Assembly: GCA_036245525.1 (NCBI GenBank)
Contig: BTPG01000003.1
Location: forward strand, 142,121,005 to 142,185,004
Origin: Semisulcospira habei
Lineage: Eukaryota > Mollusca > Gastropoda > Semisulcospiridae
Length of the DNA: 64,000 nucleotides
Direction of reading: 5' to 3'
Shown here piece by piece: positions 50,031 through 60,850 of this stretch. The position numbers and the translations under genes are program-made. Within the stretch, counting starts at the first letter, position 1; each line of letters begins with the position of its first letter. Under the pieces are notes generated by a model that did no database searches, was not told the DNA's origin, and was given only the letters and a program-made list of their open reading frames with translations.

Positions 50031-51460
50031 TCGTCAACTACGAACGTGTACCTCCTGCGGCACCTTCCAGTGGCCGTCGGATTCACATTTGCGCTGCCTT
50101 CCGTGCTCGGGCTGCGCATCAGATAAATCTTGCACTACTTGCACGGCTTGGGAGGAATACCGTTTAATGTGGAGCTTCTACCAGCGCAAGCACCCCATTC
50201 CTTTTTCTACGGAACCAGCCCCTCCCAATTCGACGAGTTGTCCAGTCGCTCTCGATCCCCGGACCCCGTTCGCTCTCTCACCCTACACTCCCATGTCCCC
50301 GTTCAAGTACCCTTACAGGTGTCTACTTCTACCTCAATGGCCGAGGTTGCAGACGCTGTCCCTTCTGCTGAGGGAGGTAAGTTTGTTTACTCTCATAATA
50401 TGGCCATATGATGCGTTCTCGCTCTCAGGAACTCCGTTTACTATCGGTCCCCCGCACCCGCTCTACGAATGACGGGTCACTTGCGGCGTAGTACTGCTCT
50501 AACTCGGGGGACGGGACACCGGCATACGATTAAACCTCGCCCGGCTAACGATCAGACTGATGAGGCCTTGCTCACCTCCGCATTTCGCCTAAGCGTCGCC
50601 ATAGATTGTCACTTCATGACTCTTTGCACGGTGTGGTGAGGCCCCCGGTGTTCACCAGCGCTCCGGTTCGTAACCGGTCACCGCGCAGCGCCCCGGCTTT
50701 TAACCGGTCAACGCGCTTACATCGATCAGATACTGTTCCACATAAACGTCGCTATAGTTCGTCACTTCATGACACTTTACACGACGCGGCTAGGCTACCG
50801 GTGTCCCCTAGCGCCCCGGTTCGTAACCGGTCACCGCGCAGCGCCCTGGCTCGTAGCCGGTCTCCGCGCACACACCGTTCAAACACTTTTCCACCTAAGC
50901 GTCGCCATAGTTTGTCACTTCATGACACTTTGCTCGATGCGGCATTGCCCACGGTGTTCCCTAGCGCCCCGGTTGTAACCGGTCACCGCGCAGCGCCCTG
51001 GCTCGTAGCCGGTCACCGCGCATAGAACATTCCGTAACTTTTCCGCCTAGTTCTTGGTCGATGGCCCAGGACAGCCATCCATCGAAGAGACCTATAGAAA
51101 ATCTGCAGATCTCTGATAAGTTCGTATTTATTTATAGTAGGCTGTCTCGGAACAAACTTCATACTTCTGGAGAGGACAGCTCTTATAATTTTTTTCTTTG
51201 ATGTCATTTTTACATTTGTTCTTCCTTTTCTTTTATTTTTATTTTTATTTTTACTTCTCCTTCAGTTGCCACATTCCTTCTGCATATGAAGATAAGTAGC
51301 GGCTAATGTCTCTGTTTGTTTGTCTATTTTGACAAAGGGTATTTACCTGAAATATTAATAAATTGTGTTGTACCGTTTTTTCTAAGCGTGTTTCTTTCTC
51401 CATTGGGTACTTCTTTGCATTTCACACGCTTGGCAGTCACCTTTTTGGTCTGGATTCCTT
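50031..51460 (+). pseudogene. DIRS F gag, main exon, degenerate
   Basis: CTSCGTFQWPSD, CLPCSGC and CTTCTAWEEYR form the cysteine cluster and are open to 50472. The frame then shifts into a basic tandem array (50588-51030) with SLHDTLHDA and RNRSPRSA blocks. Downstream to 51460 the sequence is AT-rich with no gag C-terminal region, so that part seems lost. Confidence 0.75.
50588..51030 (+). repeat. About 150-bp tandem array in DIRS F gag
   Basis: CCTAAGCGTCGCCATAG or a close variant starts units at about 50589, 50743 and 50893. Each unit encodes KRR(H/Y), SLHDTL, APVRNRSPRSA and a THRS block. Confidence 0.85.
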
Positions 51461-51466
51461 TACTTT

Positions 51467-52666
51467 TTGTCTACAGTCGGCGGGAGGCTATCCCAGCACA
51501 GCGCGACATGGCTCTCACTGTTCCCGGACGATCCTTGGATCCTCTCGAGAGTTACGGCAGGACTCCAACTCACTTTCCACAGCCCTCCACCTCTGCGGCG
51601 CTCACCACTTTGGACTCGGGTACCGAACGATCCGGTAAAAGCTGCGGCTTTACAGGCGGAGGTGACAGCTTTACTACATAAATCCACCACAGACGTGGTC
51701 CTACGTCCCGACTCTCTGGCTTTCTACAGTCGTCTCTTCGTCGTTCCAAAATCCGACGGCTCTTGGTTTCCTGTGATCGATCTCTCCACTTTGAACAAGT
51801 TTCTGGCCGCTCCATCATTCCGGATGGAATCTACAAAGGCTCTCCGAACCGCGGTCAGTCCCATGGATTTCGCTGTCCGTCTCGATCTGGCCGATGCATA
51901 CCTCCATGTGCTCATGCATCCTGCGGCTCGCCGTTACCTACGCTTCGCCTTCCGTGGAGTGGTTTATCAGTTCCGGGCCATGCCATTTGGTCTGCACATC
52001 AGTCCCTGGGTCTTCACCAGGATCATGGATGCAGTGGTCGCACACGCCCGGCGGTCTTCTCTCCGTCCGACCTCGCACTACTTCGACGATCTGCTACTCC
52101 GCAATCAGGTCGCGTCCCTCCTGTCCACCGACTGAAACGCTCTCCTATGCCTTCTTCACAGTCTTGGGTTCCTGGTCAACTTCGGCAATTCGGATTTATT
52201 ACCTTTCCGCAGTTTCATTCATCTGGGTATGGAGTTTCAAACAGATCTCAACCTGGTTCGCCTCCCTCAGACTCGGATCGAGAAGTTAGCGAATTCAGCA
52301 CTACAGCTGTATCGTACCATGGAAGCTTCTGCACGGACGTGGTTACAGTTGTTAGGCCTCATGAGATCTGCAGCGGATTTACTTCCTCTAGGTCGGCTCT
52401 ACACACGTCCGATTCAATTACGTCTACTTCTCCTCTGGCAACCGTCTTCAGGGGATTTAGAGGCCCGTGTTCCGGTGTCTCCACTGGTCCAGCCCTTTCT
52501 CCTCTGGTGGACAGACCCCCTCTGGTTAGCCTCCCGGGTTCCCCTAGCATCACCAATGCCCTCCCTGTCGATCTGCACAGATGCCAGTCTCTCGGGCTGG
52601 GGAGCGCTCCTTCTCCCGGATTTTCCAGAGACATTGGGCCTATGGCCAATGGATATGGGGGGATAA
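51467..52666 (+). pseudogene. DIRS F reverse transcriptase, one break
   Basis: RT reads LFVVPKSDGSWFPVIDLS, AVRLDLADAYLHVLMHP, YQFRAMPFG and YFDD at about 52078-52090, to a stop at 52133. It resumes in another frame with MEFQTDLNLVRLP, ARTWLQLLGLMRSAADLLPL and CTDASLSGWGALLL. One shift between about 52110 and 52229 separates the halves. The catalytic block is intact. Confidence 0.8.
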
Positions 52667-53450
52667 CACATCAACTGGCTGGAGTTGACAGCTGTTTGGC
52701 TCGCTCTCATCGCTTGGGGGACACACGTATCTCACCAGGAAGTCTTGGTCCTATCAGACAACTCGACAGGCGTGGCTTACATTCAGAAAAAGGGCGGTAT
52801 GCGCTCTCCTTCCCTGGGCATCCTTCTGTTTCACCTTCTTGTGTGGTGCCGAGATCGAGACATCATATTATGGGCGCGTCACATTCCGGGACGACTCAAT
52901 GTGTTGGCGGATTCTCTGTTCCGTACGGATCAAATTCTCCATACAGAGTGAACTCTCCCTCTCGACTTTTTTTCGCATGATTTGTATCCACTGGGAGACA
53001 CCCATGATCGACCTTTTTGCGACACGGTGGAATTCACAACTTCCCCTCTTCGTCTCTCCACTTCCAGACCCGCTGGCGTGGGTGTTAGACGCTCTTTCCA
53101 TTCCTTGGGAGGGTCTCCTGGCCTACGCATACCCTCCCTCGATTATGATCCCCAAGATTCTCCGAAAACTCCGCGGCTGCAACATGTTGCTGTTCTTGGT
53201 AGCCCCATTTTCATGGAACAAGAACGGGACAACGGATCTTCTGAGTCTCGCCACAGATCCCCCGCTCCGGCTACCAACGCCGCGGACGATGCTGATGCTG
53301 AAGAGACCCCGACAGAACTATTTTACCCTTGCCCGGAGACCCTCCTCGTACAGGCCTGGAGGTTATGCGGCGTGCCCTCACTGCTTGAGGTTTCTCGGAT
53401 GCAGCGGAGGCGGCTATCACTTCAGCACGACGCCCTTCTGGCTTCAACAC
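52667..53450 (+). pseudogene. DIRS F RNase H and linker
   Basis: WLELTAVWLAL, LVLSDNSTGVAYIQKKGG and ARHIPGRLNVLADSL end at a TGA at 52949-52951. In another frame MIDLFATRWNSQLPLF, AYAYPPSIMIPKIL and LFLVAPFSWNKN continue to 53453. Confidence 0.8.
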
Positions 53451-54435
53451 TGAAGATTTATGCGGGAAAATGGAGTCCTGCCAGCTTGGTGCGGTACTAG
53501 ACAATGTTCTTCCACTGCTTTGACTATGCCTCAGCTGGCCGAATTCGTTCTGTGGCTCTTTCAGGATCAGTCCCTAGCACCCATTACTATTCGGGGATAT
53601 CTGTCTATGGTGGCTGATACATACCGCCCTTTGGGACTACCCGATCCTGGTTCATGCAAAGATCTCGCCGATCTTATGGCTCATTTTGACCTCCAGCGAC
53701 CTGTCACACGCTCCCTACTACCTCGCTGGGACCTCGCATGGGTCTTATCATGGCTGAACACTGCCCGTTTTGAGCCCCTGCATTTGGCGAGGTTCTCTGA
53801 CCTGACTCGATAACGTGCTTCTTACTGGCTCTGGCCACTGCCTTTCGCGTGAGTGAACTCCACGCTTTCTCTATACACCCGTCTTGCCTACAACTTTGGG
53901 CCGACGGCTCTGTCCAACTCCTCACTAGTCCTTCCTTTTTGGCCAAGAACAGGCTCCCTTTCGCCCCACCTCACCCGCTTACTATTCGTCCTTTGCGGAG
54001 CCCAAATATGCCCCCGGACGTGCGCCAACAAGACCCGATCAGGGTGTTAAAAAATTTACCTCCGCCGGTCTAAACCTATACAGCAAGGTCGTTTACGCCT
54101 CTTCCTGCCCTTCTCTCCGGGCAAGAATGATATTTTGGCTCAGACGATTTCCGCTTGGCTACGCGGAATCCTCAGATCCGCTTACGACGACCTCTCGACA
54201 GAGGGAGCAAAGAGGTTGAAGATTCGAGCACACGAAGTTCTGGGCCGTCTCCACGAGCGTAGCGTTCGACCACACCTGCGCCGTACGGGACATTGGGGCG
54301 GCGGTGGGCTGGAGGGCCGAATCTACTTTCGCCCGCTTTTATTTTCGTGCCCTCTCCGGCCATAGGCAAAACCTGAGACTAGTGGGGGACATCGCTGTGG
54401 CGCAACACTCCCTCCCGGCGCTGGATGCGCCATAG
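53380..54435 (+). pseudogene. DIRS F tyrosine recombinase, degenerate
   Basis: MPQLAEFVLWLFQDQSLAPI, GYLSMVADTYRPLGLPDPGS and RWDLAWVLSWLN end at TAA 53811; RVSELHAF follows in another frame. At the His-x-x-Arg site the frame reads RAHEVL and shifts, so Arg is missing in frame. ARFYFRALSG carries the Tyr. Three or more breaks. Confidence 0.8.
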
Positions 54436-54907
54436 GTAATACTTAACTGAAATTGTTGGGAGTGTGCGCTTGAAGGGGACCTAGCTAAGCAGTTACCCCA
54501 CGGCTGAGCATTTGCAACGGCACCCTCCTCCTCTTCGCCATTCTTCCTATCAGTAATACCATCGGTAAAGTTTTTTATGAAACAAATGTATTTTTTCTTA
54601 AAATAAATTTTTTCGAAAAATACTTACCGATGGTATTACTCAGATTTCCCTCCCACCTTCCCCGCTTGCCGTCTGTTAAGATAGAACTTGGAAATAACGT
54701 CCTCTCGCAAGATCAGGAAGGGAGGGTATCCGGAGGAAAGGGAAGCCACTCATAGGATGGGGTAGCTGCTAGCTCATTACGTCTCTGGTTGTGTAGCAAC
54801 ACACAACAATTTTGGAGGCTGAAATTGACAGGCTAAGTATATTTTCCTATCAGTAATACCATCGGTAAGTATTTTTCGAAAAAATTTATTTTAAGAAAAA
54901 TACATTT
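54436..54907 (+). repeat. DIRS F 3' terminal and circle-junction region
   Basis: Contains the inverse terminus (54550-54590), the junction, and about 200 bp that is the inverse of its own leader at 49560-49755, for example GAGAGGACGTTATTTCCAAG inverted at 54694-54713. Confidence 0.9.
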
Positions 54908-55140
54908 TCTTGGAGACTGTTCAACCCCACAGTCTTCAAACTTGGCCCAAGGATACTTTGTGGCAAGACCTTCTAAACATATCAGATTCAATGACCTTTA
55001 TCAAAGGTCAAGGTCAGAGGGGCCAGAAATAGCTCCAAATTAGTCATATTTTGACAAAAGTTGATTTTCCTCAAAAACTATTTTAAACTTTAAGCCCAAA
55101 CTCAGTACAGAGATACCTGATGGTAATACATTTAAGTGCA
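54908..55140. repeat. Diverged relative of the 162-bp repeat
   Basis: Shares CATATTTTGACAAAAG, AAGCCCAAACT and ATACCTGATGGTAA with the array at the window start. It directly abuts the end of DIRS F. Confidence 0.7.
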
Positions 55141-55229
55141 AGCATTGTTGAATTTGGCCTCTTTGATGTGTTTCAGTCTTATTCAAGCCTGATTAACCTA
55201 CCATTGGTATTACACTGTCTGTTTTTCAG

Positions 55230-55292
55230 GGTATGCTGTATACAGTTGTGAAGAAAATGAAGTACGATGAGTCTTACGACTTTGAGTCCGAG
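55230..55292 (+). CDS. XPOT: Exportin-T exon (5 of 9)
   Basis: This 63-nt exon follows TTTTTCAG and precedes GTAAGTC. Its 21 codons encode VVKKMKYDESYDFESE, matching the conserved KKLTYDEEYNFE-type segment. Confidence 0.94.
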
Positions 55293-55451
55293 GTAAGTCG
55301 TGGCTGTAAAGCTTTAAATTCAACAAGTGAAGATTATATGAAATCTTTGGCTGTCCATAGCACCTTTTTGTCACTATTAATCCTGCAGGAATTTTTGCAG
55401 GATATTTTTGTCTGGAATTTTATACTGTTCTGTGCTCATACTTATTTTCAG

Positions 55452-55523
55452 GGTGAAGATGAGGCCATGTTCCTGGACTACCGTAAGCAAATGAGGGTGA
55501 TCTTCAACAATCTGGCTCAGCTG
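55452..55523 (+). CDS. XPOT: Exportin-T exon (6 of 9)
   Basis: This 72-nt exon follows TATTTTCAG and precedes GTCAGT. Its 24 codons start GEDEAMFLDYRKQM, one of the most conserved segments of exportin-T. Confidence 0.95.
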
Positions 55524-55576
55524 GTCAGTACCAAACACTGCAGTGAAATCTCCATGTTTCTAGCTTTCATTTGTAT

Positions 55577-55754
55577 TTAACCCTGACGCACCAAAGCAGA
55601 TGAATCAACAATGATAGGTCAAGGGTAGTGCCAGATTAGCTTGGTGCCATCAGGCGCCAAGCTAATCTGGCACTACCCTTGACATATTATGGTAGATCCA
55701 TCTCTTGCAACAGTTATGTAGTTGTTGGGTGACGCCTCCAAAATCTGGGGTTAA
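55577..55754. mobile_element. 178-bp TTAA-flanked hairpin element
   Basis: TTAA at 55577 and 55751 bound a palindrome whose arms contain GGTAGTGCCAGATTAGCTTG and its inverse. The tips are CCCTGA and GGGG, weakly inverted. The same core recurs at 56722-56839. Confidence 0.75.
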
Positions 55755-56300
55755 CTTATTCAGCCTGGGCCGCGCCTCGAGTCGTGGCAGCCTAGCATCA
55801 CGCACTAACGAGCCGCGCCTCGAGTCGTTTTAGTAATACATGGTAGAAGACTCATGTTTGCTCCCCCGTTTTGAAGCTTTCCGGCAATTGAGTTGTTTCC
55901 CTTGATAAAAGAATTGCAGCCACATCCGCTCATATTCATATCAGCGAAGGTTCGCGGCAAATTTAGATGAAAAAATGACTCGAAGGTGACCTATGTCAAG
56001 AGATGAGATTATCCGGATGCTGGATCTTGACAATCCTGCCAATACGGATTCTGACAAGTCTTTTTCGCCTCACAAAAGCAAAAATCGCAGTGACAGTGAT
56101 GAAGAAAGCAGTGCTGAAACAGAGCCAGTATCAGAGCCTGTGGTGGTAGCAAGTATGAAAAAAAACACCCAAAAAACACAAATTATCCCCCTTTTTGAGA
56201 TGGCGGCTTATACGAATTGCGTGACAAACTTATAAATAGCACGACTGAACTGGGCATCTTTTTTTTCATTTAGTACTTAAAATTTGGTGGTGATTGGACT
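55755..56300 (+). mobile_element. piggyBac-like fragment (tentative)
   Basis: Following the TTAA at 55751 are two direct copies of GCCGCGCCTCGAGTCGT (55770-55786 and 55811-55827), like subterminal repeats. A short frame with an acidic N-terminus lies downstream. A right end could not be placed; the nearest TTAA sites are at about 56277 and 56302. Confidence 0.4.
55993..56235 (+). pseudogene. Acidic N-terminal transposase-like ORF
   Basis: An 80-codon frame begins MSRDEIIRMLDLDNPANTDS and continues with an Asp/Glu/Ser-rich stretch (SDSDEESSAETEPVSEPV). This start is reminiscent of piggyBac-derived transposases, which open with an EI/V-x-x-x-L segment and an acidic tract. The catalytic domain is absent. 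It lies between XPOT exons 6 and 7, and its frame does not join them. Alternative: a chance frame. Confidence 0.4.
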
Positions 56301-56518
56301 TAATTCAAGCTTGCTAGACAGATTTGTTTACAGTTCCTGGTTTTTTGGAAGTGTCTTGGAGGCAGGCTCAGGCTGGCAGGAAGATAAAGCAATGGCAGTG
56401 CTAGTCACAATAGTGACAATAGAGGCATAGATACGTATGAGTCACTGTGACTGCGAGGGCTCATGATAATTTAACTTGCTGAGGAACTTGCATGATTGGA
56501 AAGTGTGTGTGTCTGAAG

Positions 56519-56647
56519 GATTCAGAGCTGATCCTGGTGACGGTGCACACCATCGTGACCCAAACTCTGCCGCAGTGGGAGTCGGCCAACTTCCGAGATG
56601 TGGAGATGGCTGTCACTTTGCTCTACAGTGTGGCTGAAGCAGTGCCT
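56519..56647 (+). CDS. XPOT: Exportin-T exon (7 of 9)
   Basis: This 129-nt exon follows TCTGAAG, a weak acceptor, and precedes GTATGT. Its 43 codons include TLPQWESANFRDVEMAVTLL and SVAEAVP. The acceptor choice is set by phase and by the start DSELIL matching the family. An internal CAG 7 bp later would break the frame. Confidence 0.9.
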
Positions 56648-56721
56648 GTATGTATAAAATTGACATACCAGTGCCATTCAGAGTTAACATTGTTTTAACC
56701 CATTTAGCCCCAATGCCCTAC

Positions 56722-56839
56722 AGTAGGAGATGTATTGACCATGATAATTCAAGGGTAGTGCCAGATTAGCTTGGCGCCTGCAGGCACCAAGCTAATCTGG
56801 CACTACCCTTGAATTATCATGGTCAATCTGTCTCCTGCA
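56722..56839. repeat. 118-bp near-perfect hairpin
   Basis: The arms run from AGGAGATGTATTGACC to GGTCAATCTGTCTCCT around the centre GCGCCTGCAGGC. It is the same family as 55577-55754; TTAA occurs nearby at 56695 and 56895. A degraded member lies at about 27380-27475 and another at 57737-57800. Confidence 0.85.
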
Positions 56840-57194
56840 AATGATACAGAGTTGTTCAGCAACACTTTATTAAATTGTGGAAGTGCAGTCGTGGATTAAC
56901 CCCTTGAGTGGTAGAAGAATCTCATGTGATCCCACAAACTCAGGGGCTCATGTAACTGGTCACCTCTGGCCTCTTCACCATAGATGGGTGGGATATTTGG
57001 CGTTGAATTTGCTCCTCAGGCCTCAGTTCACCGTAGTTGGCTGGTTTACAGCTGTTCATGGGACAACTGAGGCTGACATTAGCAGATGATCTTGGTCTAC
57101 AGGGTAGCAACATATGCATAACACACTTAAAATGGAAAAAAAACCACCATCAGACCAGGTGATGAGGTATGTGTTTTTTTAAAATTTCCTACAG

Positions 57195-57263
57195 GCATCC
57201 CATGGTCAGCATTTCAGTGGCAATCCAACTAAAGTGTCCGCTCTACAAGACATGATGCGACTG
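57195..57263 (+). CDS. XPOT: Exportin-T exon (8 of 9)
   Basis: This 69-nt exon follows TTTCCTACAG and precedes GTTAGT. Its 23 codons include SHGQHFSG and SALQDMMRL, matching the family. Confidence 0.94.
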
Positions 57264-57850
57264 GTTAGTGCTGTAATTATGTTTGTTTGTTTTTGATTTT
57301 TTTCCATGTTGTTTTTCTTTTTCTTGGATGATTAGGAGCACTGTTTCGGCAAATGGGTTTAGGCCTGTCCCCAGTAGCAAAACGCCTTCAGGCCCATGAC
57401 GGCCGCTTGCTGCCCATGCATAACCGTGCGCACTGTGGCTGTTGTGGGCCTGAGGGCATTGGCTTGCTGGGGTTATTCCGTTTTATCAAGCAGACTGAAC
57501 AGATTGTGCCTACACCAGAAGTTTGAAAAGCTTGTGGTTGACTCAATAAGTATGCAGTGTATGTGACAGATTGGACAGTACAGGATGTACGCGGGTGCAG
57601 CTTCACTTGATGCACTGCCCTCCCTTACATGTAACCCCCTTAAACTCCCTGAAAGTGAAAGGTTCCAATACGTTTTTTTCTGACCTAGCGATAATGTCTT
57701 GCAATTTTGTAAAAAAAGGGTACCAGTTGTCAGATGTGGATCCACCATAATGGTGCCAGATTAATTTGAAACTGTCATGGTGGATCCATCTTGTTTAGTA
57801 TTTTGTAAAGGATGAATGGGTTAGTGATTAACTTGTTATTGTGTGTGCAG
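57264..57850. other. XPOT intron between exons 8 and 9
   Basis: No gene seen. Contains a hairpin remnant at 57737-57800 with GATGTGGATCCACCAT and ATGGTGGATCCATC arms. Confidence 0.6.
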
Positions 57851-57970
57851 TTGATAAGCAGCCGAGTGAGCTGTCATGGTCACATGATTGTCCAGCTGCA
57901 GTTCTTTGAAACTGTGGTACGCTATGACAAATTCTTCCTGTGTGAGCCACAGCACATTCCCGATGTCTTG
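57851..57970 (+). CDS. XPOT: Exportin-T exon (9 of 9)
   Basis: This 120-nt exon follows GTGTGTGCAG and precedes GTGAGT. Its 40 codons include LQFFETVVRYDKFF and EPQHIPDVL. It is the last exon seen and ends in phase 0. The rest of the gene, roughly residues 500-960, lies beyond the window. DIRS copy G occupies the intron that follows. Confidence 0.95.
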
Positions 57971-58421
57971 GTGAGTTGTTCCTTTGTCAGTTTTGTGTGT
58001 CGCTTTAGATTGATCGCCAAAATTGCAGATTTGAAACCTTTTGATTTGCTGCACTTTTGTATGAGACAGCTGGGTTTCATCAAAAACTTTCGCCAAAGGC
58101 ACCACCTTCAGACATCATCCTGAGGGAATTTTAACATGCCTGTCAGAGCACCTTCCCAAGTACTTGCACCAGAATCCAGGGTCTTCTTCAGGCGTGCACG
58201 CCTATATCAATTATCATCGATTCTTGAAAATCTGTAGTACAACTTTTCAAGAACCGATGAATATTGATATAACAGATAATGCTAACATTTCATGCATGCA
58301 ATCTTCAAGCTGCTTGAGTACAATTTATTCACACAGCTGAAGATTGCATGCATGTAAACATGTAAAATTTAGAGTCCTCAGGATAAAACTTTAACCCTTT
58401 CAATGCTGATAGACACAGACT
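57971..58421. other. XPOT intron start with two hairpins
   Basis: Two short inverted repeats are visible: ATATCAATTATCATCGATTC near 58203 with its inverse ending at 58271, and CATGCATGCAATCTTCA near 58292 with its inverse ending at 58353. Confidence 0.65.
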
Positions 58422-58708
58422 GTTTGTTTCCTCAAAATCCATTACCGATGGCATTACTGTATGAAATATACCCCTTTACTTGCCCGATTTCAGCCTAAGC
58501 ACCCTTGTGTATACCTACCCAACAAGGGGCGTAAGAGAAAGAGAATTGTAACCAAGTGACCGGGTAGTATCCCCTCCCTCCATCAGGTCATACGCCATAC
58601 CTTCCCGCCAGTCGTACCCTTTGCTCCCACGTGGATGGTCACCGGCTTCAGCCTCCCTCGTTTTGGTTTTATTTCTCTTCTCTCTTCAATGTAGTGGCTT
58701 ATAAAAGG

Positions 58709-58716
58709 ATGACGAG
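58709..58716 (+). pseudogene. DIRS G gag, 8-nt first exon
   Basis: ATGACGAG precedes GTAAGG. The acceptor TTGCAG at 58888-58893 gives a 177-nt intron and MTSVQLCTCKRCKGF in frame. Confidence 0.7.
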
Positions 58717-58893
58717 GTAAGGCCTCAGGTTATGCCTACGAGTAAATGGGCCGTTTACTTTCTCGTCGGCACCTCCCTTGGAATTTTTTCGTTTGTTTGC
58801 GGGCTTAGCCCTCAACCGGTCGTGTACTGTTCACGGGCCTTTTTGTGTATGGCCCACGTGTTGTTTCAAAATGGCGTCTGCTTTGTGTTGCAG

Positions 58894-60650
58894 TGTACAG
58901 CTTTGCACCTGCAAACGTTGCAAGGGCTTTAAGTGGCCTATAAGCTGTGTCTTCCTTGTTCCGGCTGCTCCTCTGCTCGTTCCTGCGCAGTTTGTGCACC
59001 TTGGAAGGAACGCAAGTGGGAATTCTATCAGCGTCGCCGCCCTGGGGCTTCGGAAGCTACCACGCCGATGGAACAAGACAGGTCAGTGTGTAGCATTGTC
59101 ATTTCGGTAGCCTCCGCCCCCCTCAAATCTCCGCACCGGCAGGCGACTTCGGAGATAGTGGGGCCCTCTTCTCGGCGCTTGTTGGACTCGGTACCGTTTC
59201 GCCCTCTCACAGTGATGGCCGGTAGAGTCCAACCCGTCTCGCATGGCCCTTCGCAAGGGGTGGCCGAGAGACCTATGCCAGTCTCGCATGGTCCTCCGCA
59301 AGGGGTGGCCCAGAGACGGGGCACGCGGGACTCCCTCCCGCCCTCGCTAGCTTCCCGTTGACACCGTCCGTCAGCCTCTGCTTGCCCTTGCAGGATTCCA
59401 TCTTCGGACTGTCGCGCTTTCCCGCGCCACCTCGATAGGAGCCCATCCTCGCGACGTCGGTCTCCTTCCACGGCACTGTCAGGGCTCCCGGCCATAGCCG
59501 GTCCCCTCGCACCCCTCGGACTTTTGTTCATCTCAGCCGTTCGCGCAGCCCTAGGAAGAGGCCCTCTGCGCGTCGGTTGGATGCTTCCCCTCGGGCCCTT
59601 TCTTCGGTACTTCCTCCTTTACACGTCAGCCATGCAGGAGCCCCGGTTAACGCTACAATAGTGCCCGGTTATCGACAGTGCGAGCGTTCTGCTAGCCTTT
59701 CGCCTTCCTCTAACTCACCGCGCCGACGTTCGGATGATGGTTCTTCACTTCGGGACAGATTTGTGGTCTCTCCTGTGGCTGGGGATGATGACGTTCTCAG
59801 CTTATTTCCGGAGGACTCCGCTTCTGCCATTTTCTCTCTGGATCCTAGCCCTCTTTGCGATTCGGACTTGGATGCACCAGGGGGCTGTCGGGGGCAACTG
59901 ACACTTCGTGTGCGCTAGACGAGACAGCGCGTTTGATCGCAAAAATTCTTCCCTTGGAGAGCTGCCCTCCATCTCCCCCACTCGAGAGAAAAGCCGCAGC
60001 TTCGGTGGATGTTCCTCTACAAGCAAAGCGTTTCAAGTCTTTGCCTCAGCCTCCGGGAATTAAGGATCTGATGTAGGCGTTTAACGAACACCTCGCCCTA
60101 GGCAAGCTCTGCGATCGAGGTTTCTTCGCCGACACGCGATGGCCCTCCAGCGTCGATATCAACTTTCAACAGGCATGGTATGCGAGACATTCTCAAGCTT
60201 TTGCCTGCCCCCTTCCAGCGGTGGACCCGGAGGCTCAGTTGCAGGCTGGAGGCAAGGTTCCTGCCCGTCAGTTTTTTCCTCCCGGACTGGAGCACACTGC
60301 TACCCTGGCACGTAATTCTCTGGTGTGTGCAGGTTTCTTGGACTTGGCTACTCAGGCGGTGGTGAGAAGTATAGAGGAATTTTGGGAGCGGCCGGATGAG
60401 TCTAGTCTTCGCGACATTCACTCCATCGCCATCACAGCGAATTGCGCAGTTCACCACGTGGCGACGAAATCTTTGGCGGCCGCGGTGAATTGCGACCTTA
60501 TGAGACGGGATGCTGTGCTGAAGGGCTGTCCGGGCATCTCTGCGACCTCCATGGCTCAGCTGCGCCATGCTCCCCTTCGGTTCCCTCCTCTTTGGTCCTA
60601 CTTGGCAGGAGGTTCGAGATTCAACTAAGGACCTTTGGCCCAGCGCCCCT
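58894..60650 (+). pseudogene. DIRS G gag, main exon, a few breaks
   Basis: CTCKRCKGFKWPI leads, after a shift near 58935, to CLPCSGCSSARSCAVCAPW, open to a stop at 59359-59361. A 45-nt duplication encodes PVSHGPSQGVAER and its twin. Later: DDVLSLFPEDSASAI, KRKA-like KAAASVDVPLQAKRFKSLPQ and AAVNCDLMRRDAVL, ending near 60628 (GGSRFN). The globular C-terminal part (60221-60628) is open in a single frame. Confidence 0.75.
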
Positions 60651-60850
60651 AGATCGGACCCCTGGCGGCCCCCGGCCCAGCGCGGGGACAGGGACCGCGC
60701 ACTGCGGCACTTCAGACCTTCTTCCCGACTACTTGCCAGATTTCCTCCCTGTTCCGGACCACAGACTCCTGTGGGTAGAGCCCATCCCTCCCAGGCAGCA
60801 GCCCCCGCCTGGCCCCGGGCCTCCCCGAGGCCTGGGCGCAGGAGGGCCCA

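Larger units (their letters stand above)
49549..54907 (+). mobile_element. DIRS copy F
   Basis: Complete span from ATTTGTTTCATCAAAAACTT to AAAATACATTT in the intron between XPOT exons 4 and 5, sense to the gene. It keeps gag, RT, RNase H, recombinase and the 3' region, with a few frameshifts and stops. It is a more diverged subfamily: leader and gag differ from copies A, C, D and E. Confidence 0.85.

Noticed and set aside
51763..52980. 405-codon frame in DIRS F as a separate gene
   Set aside because: It overlaps RT and RNase H and has no known domain of its own; treated as the alternative frame leading to the recombinase.
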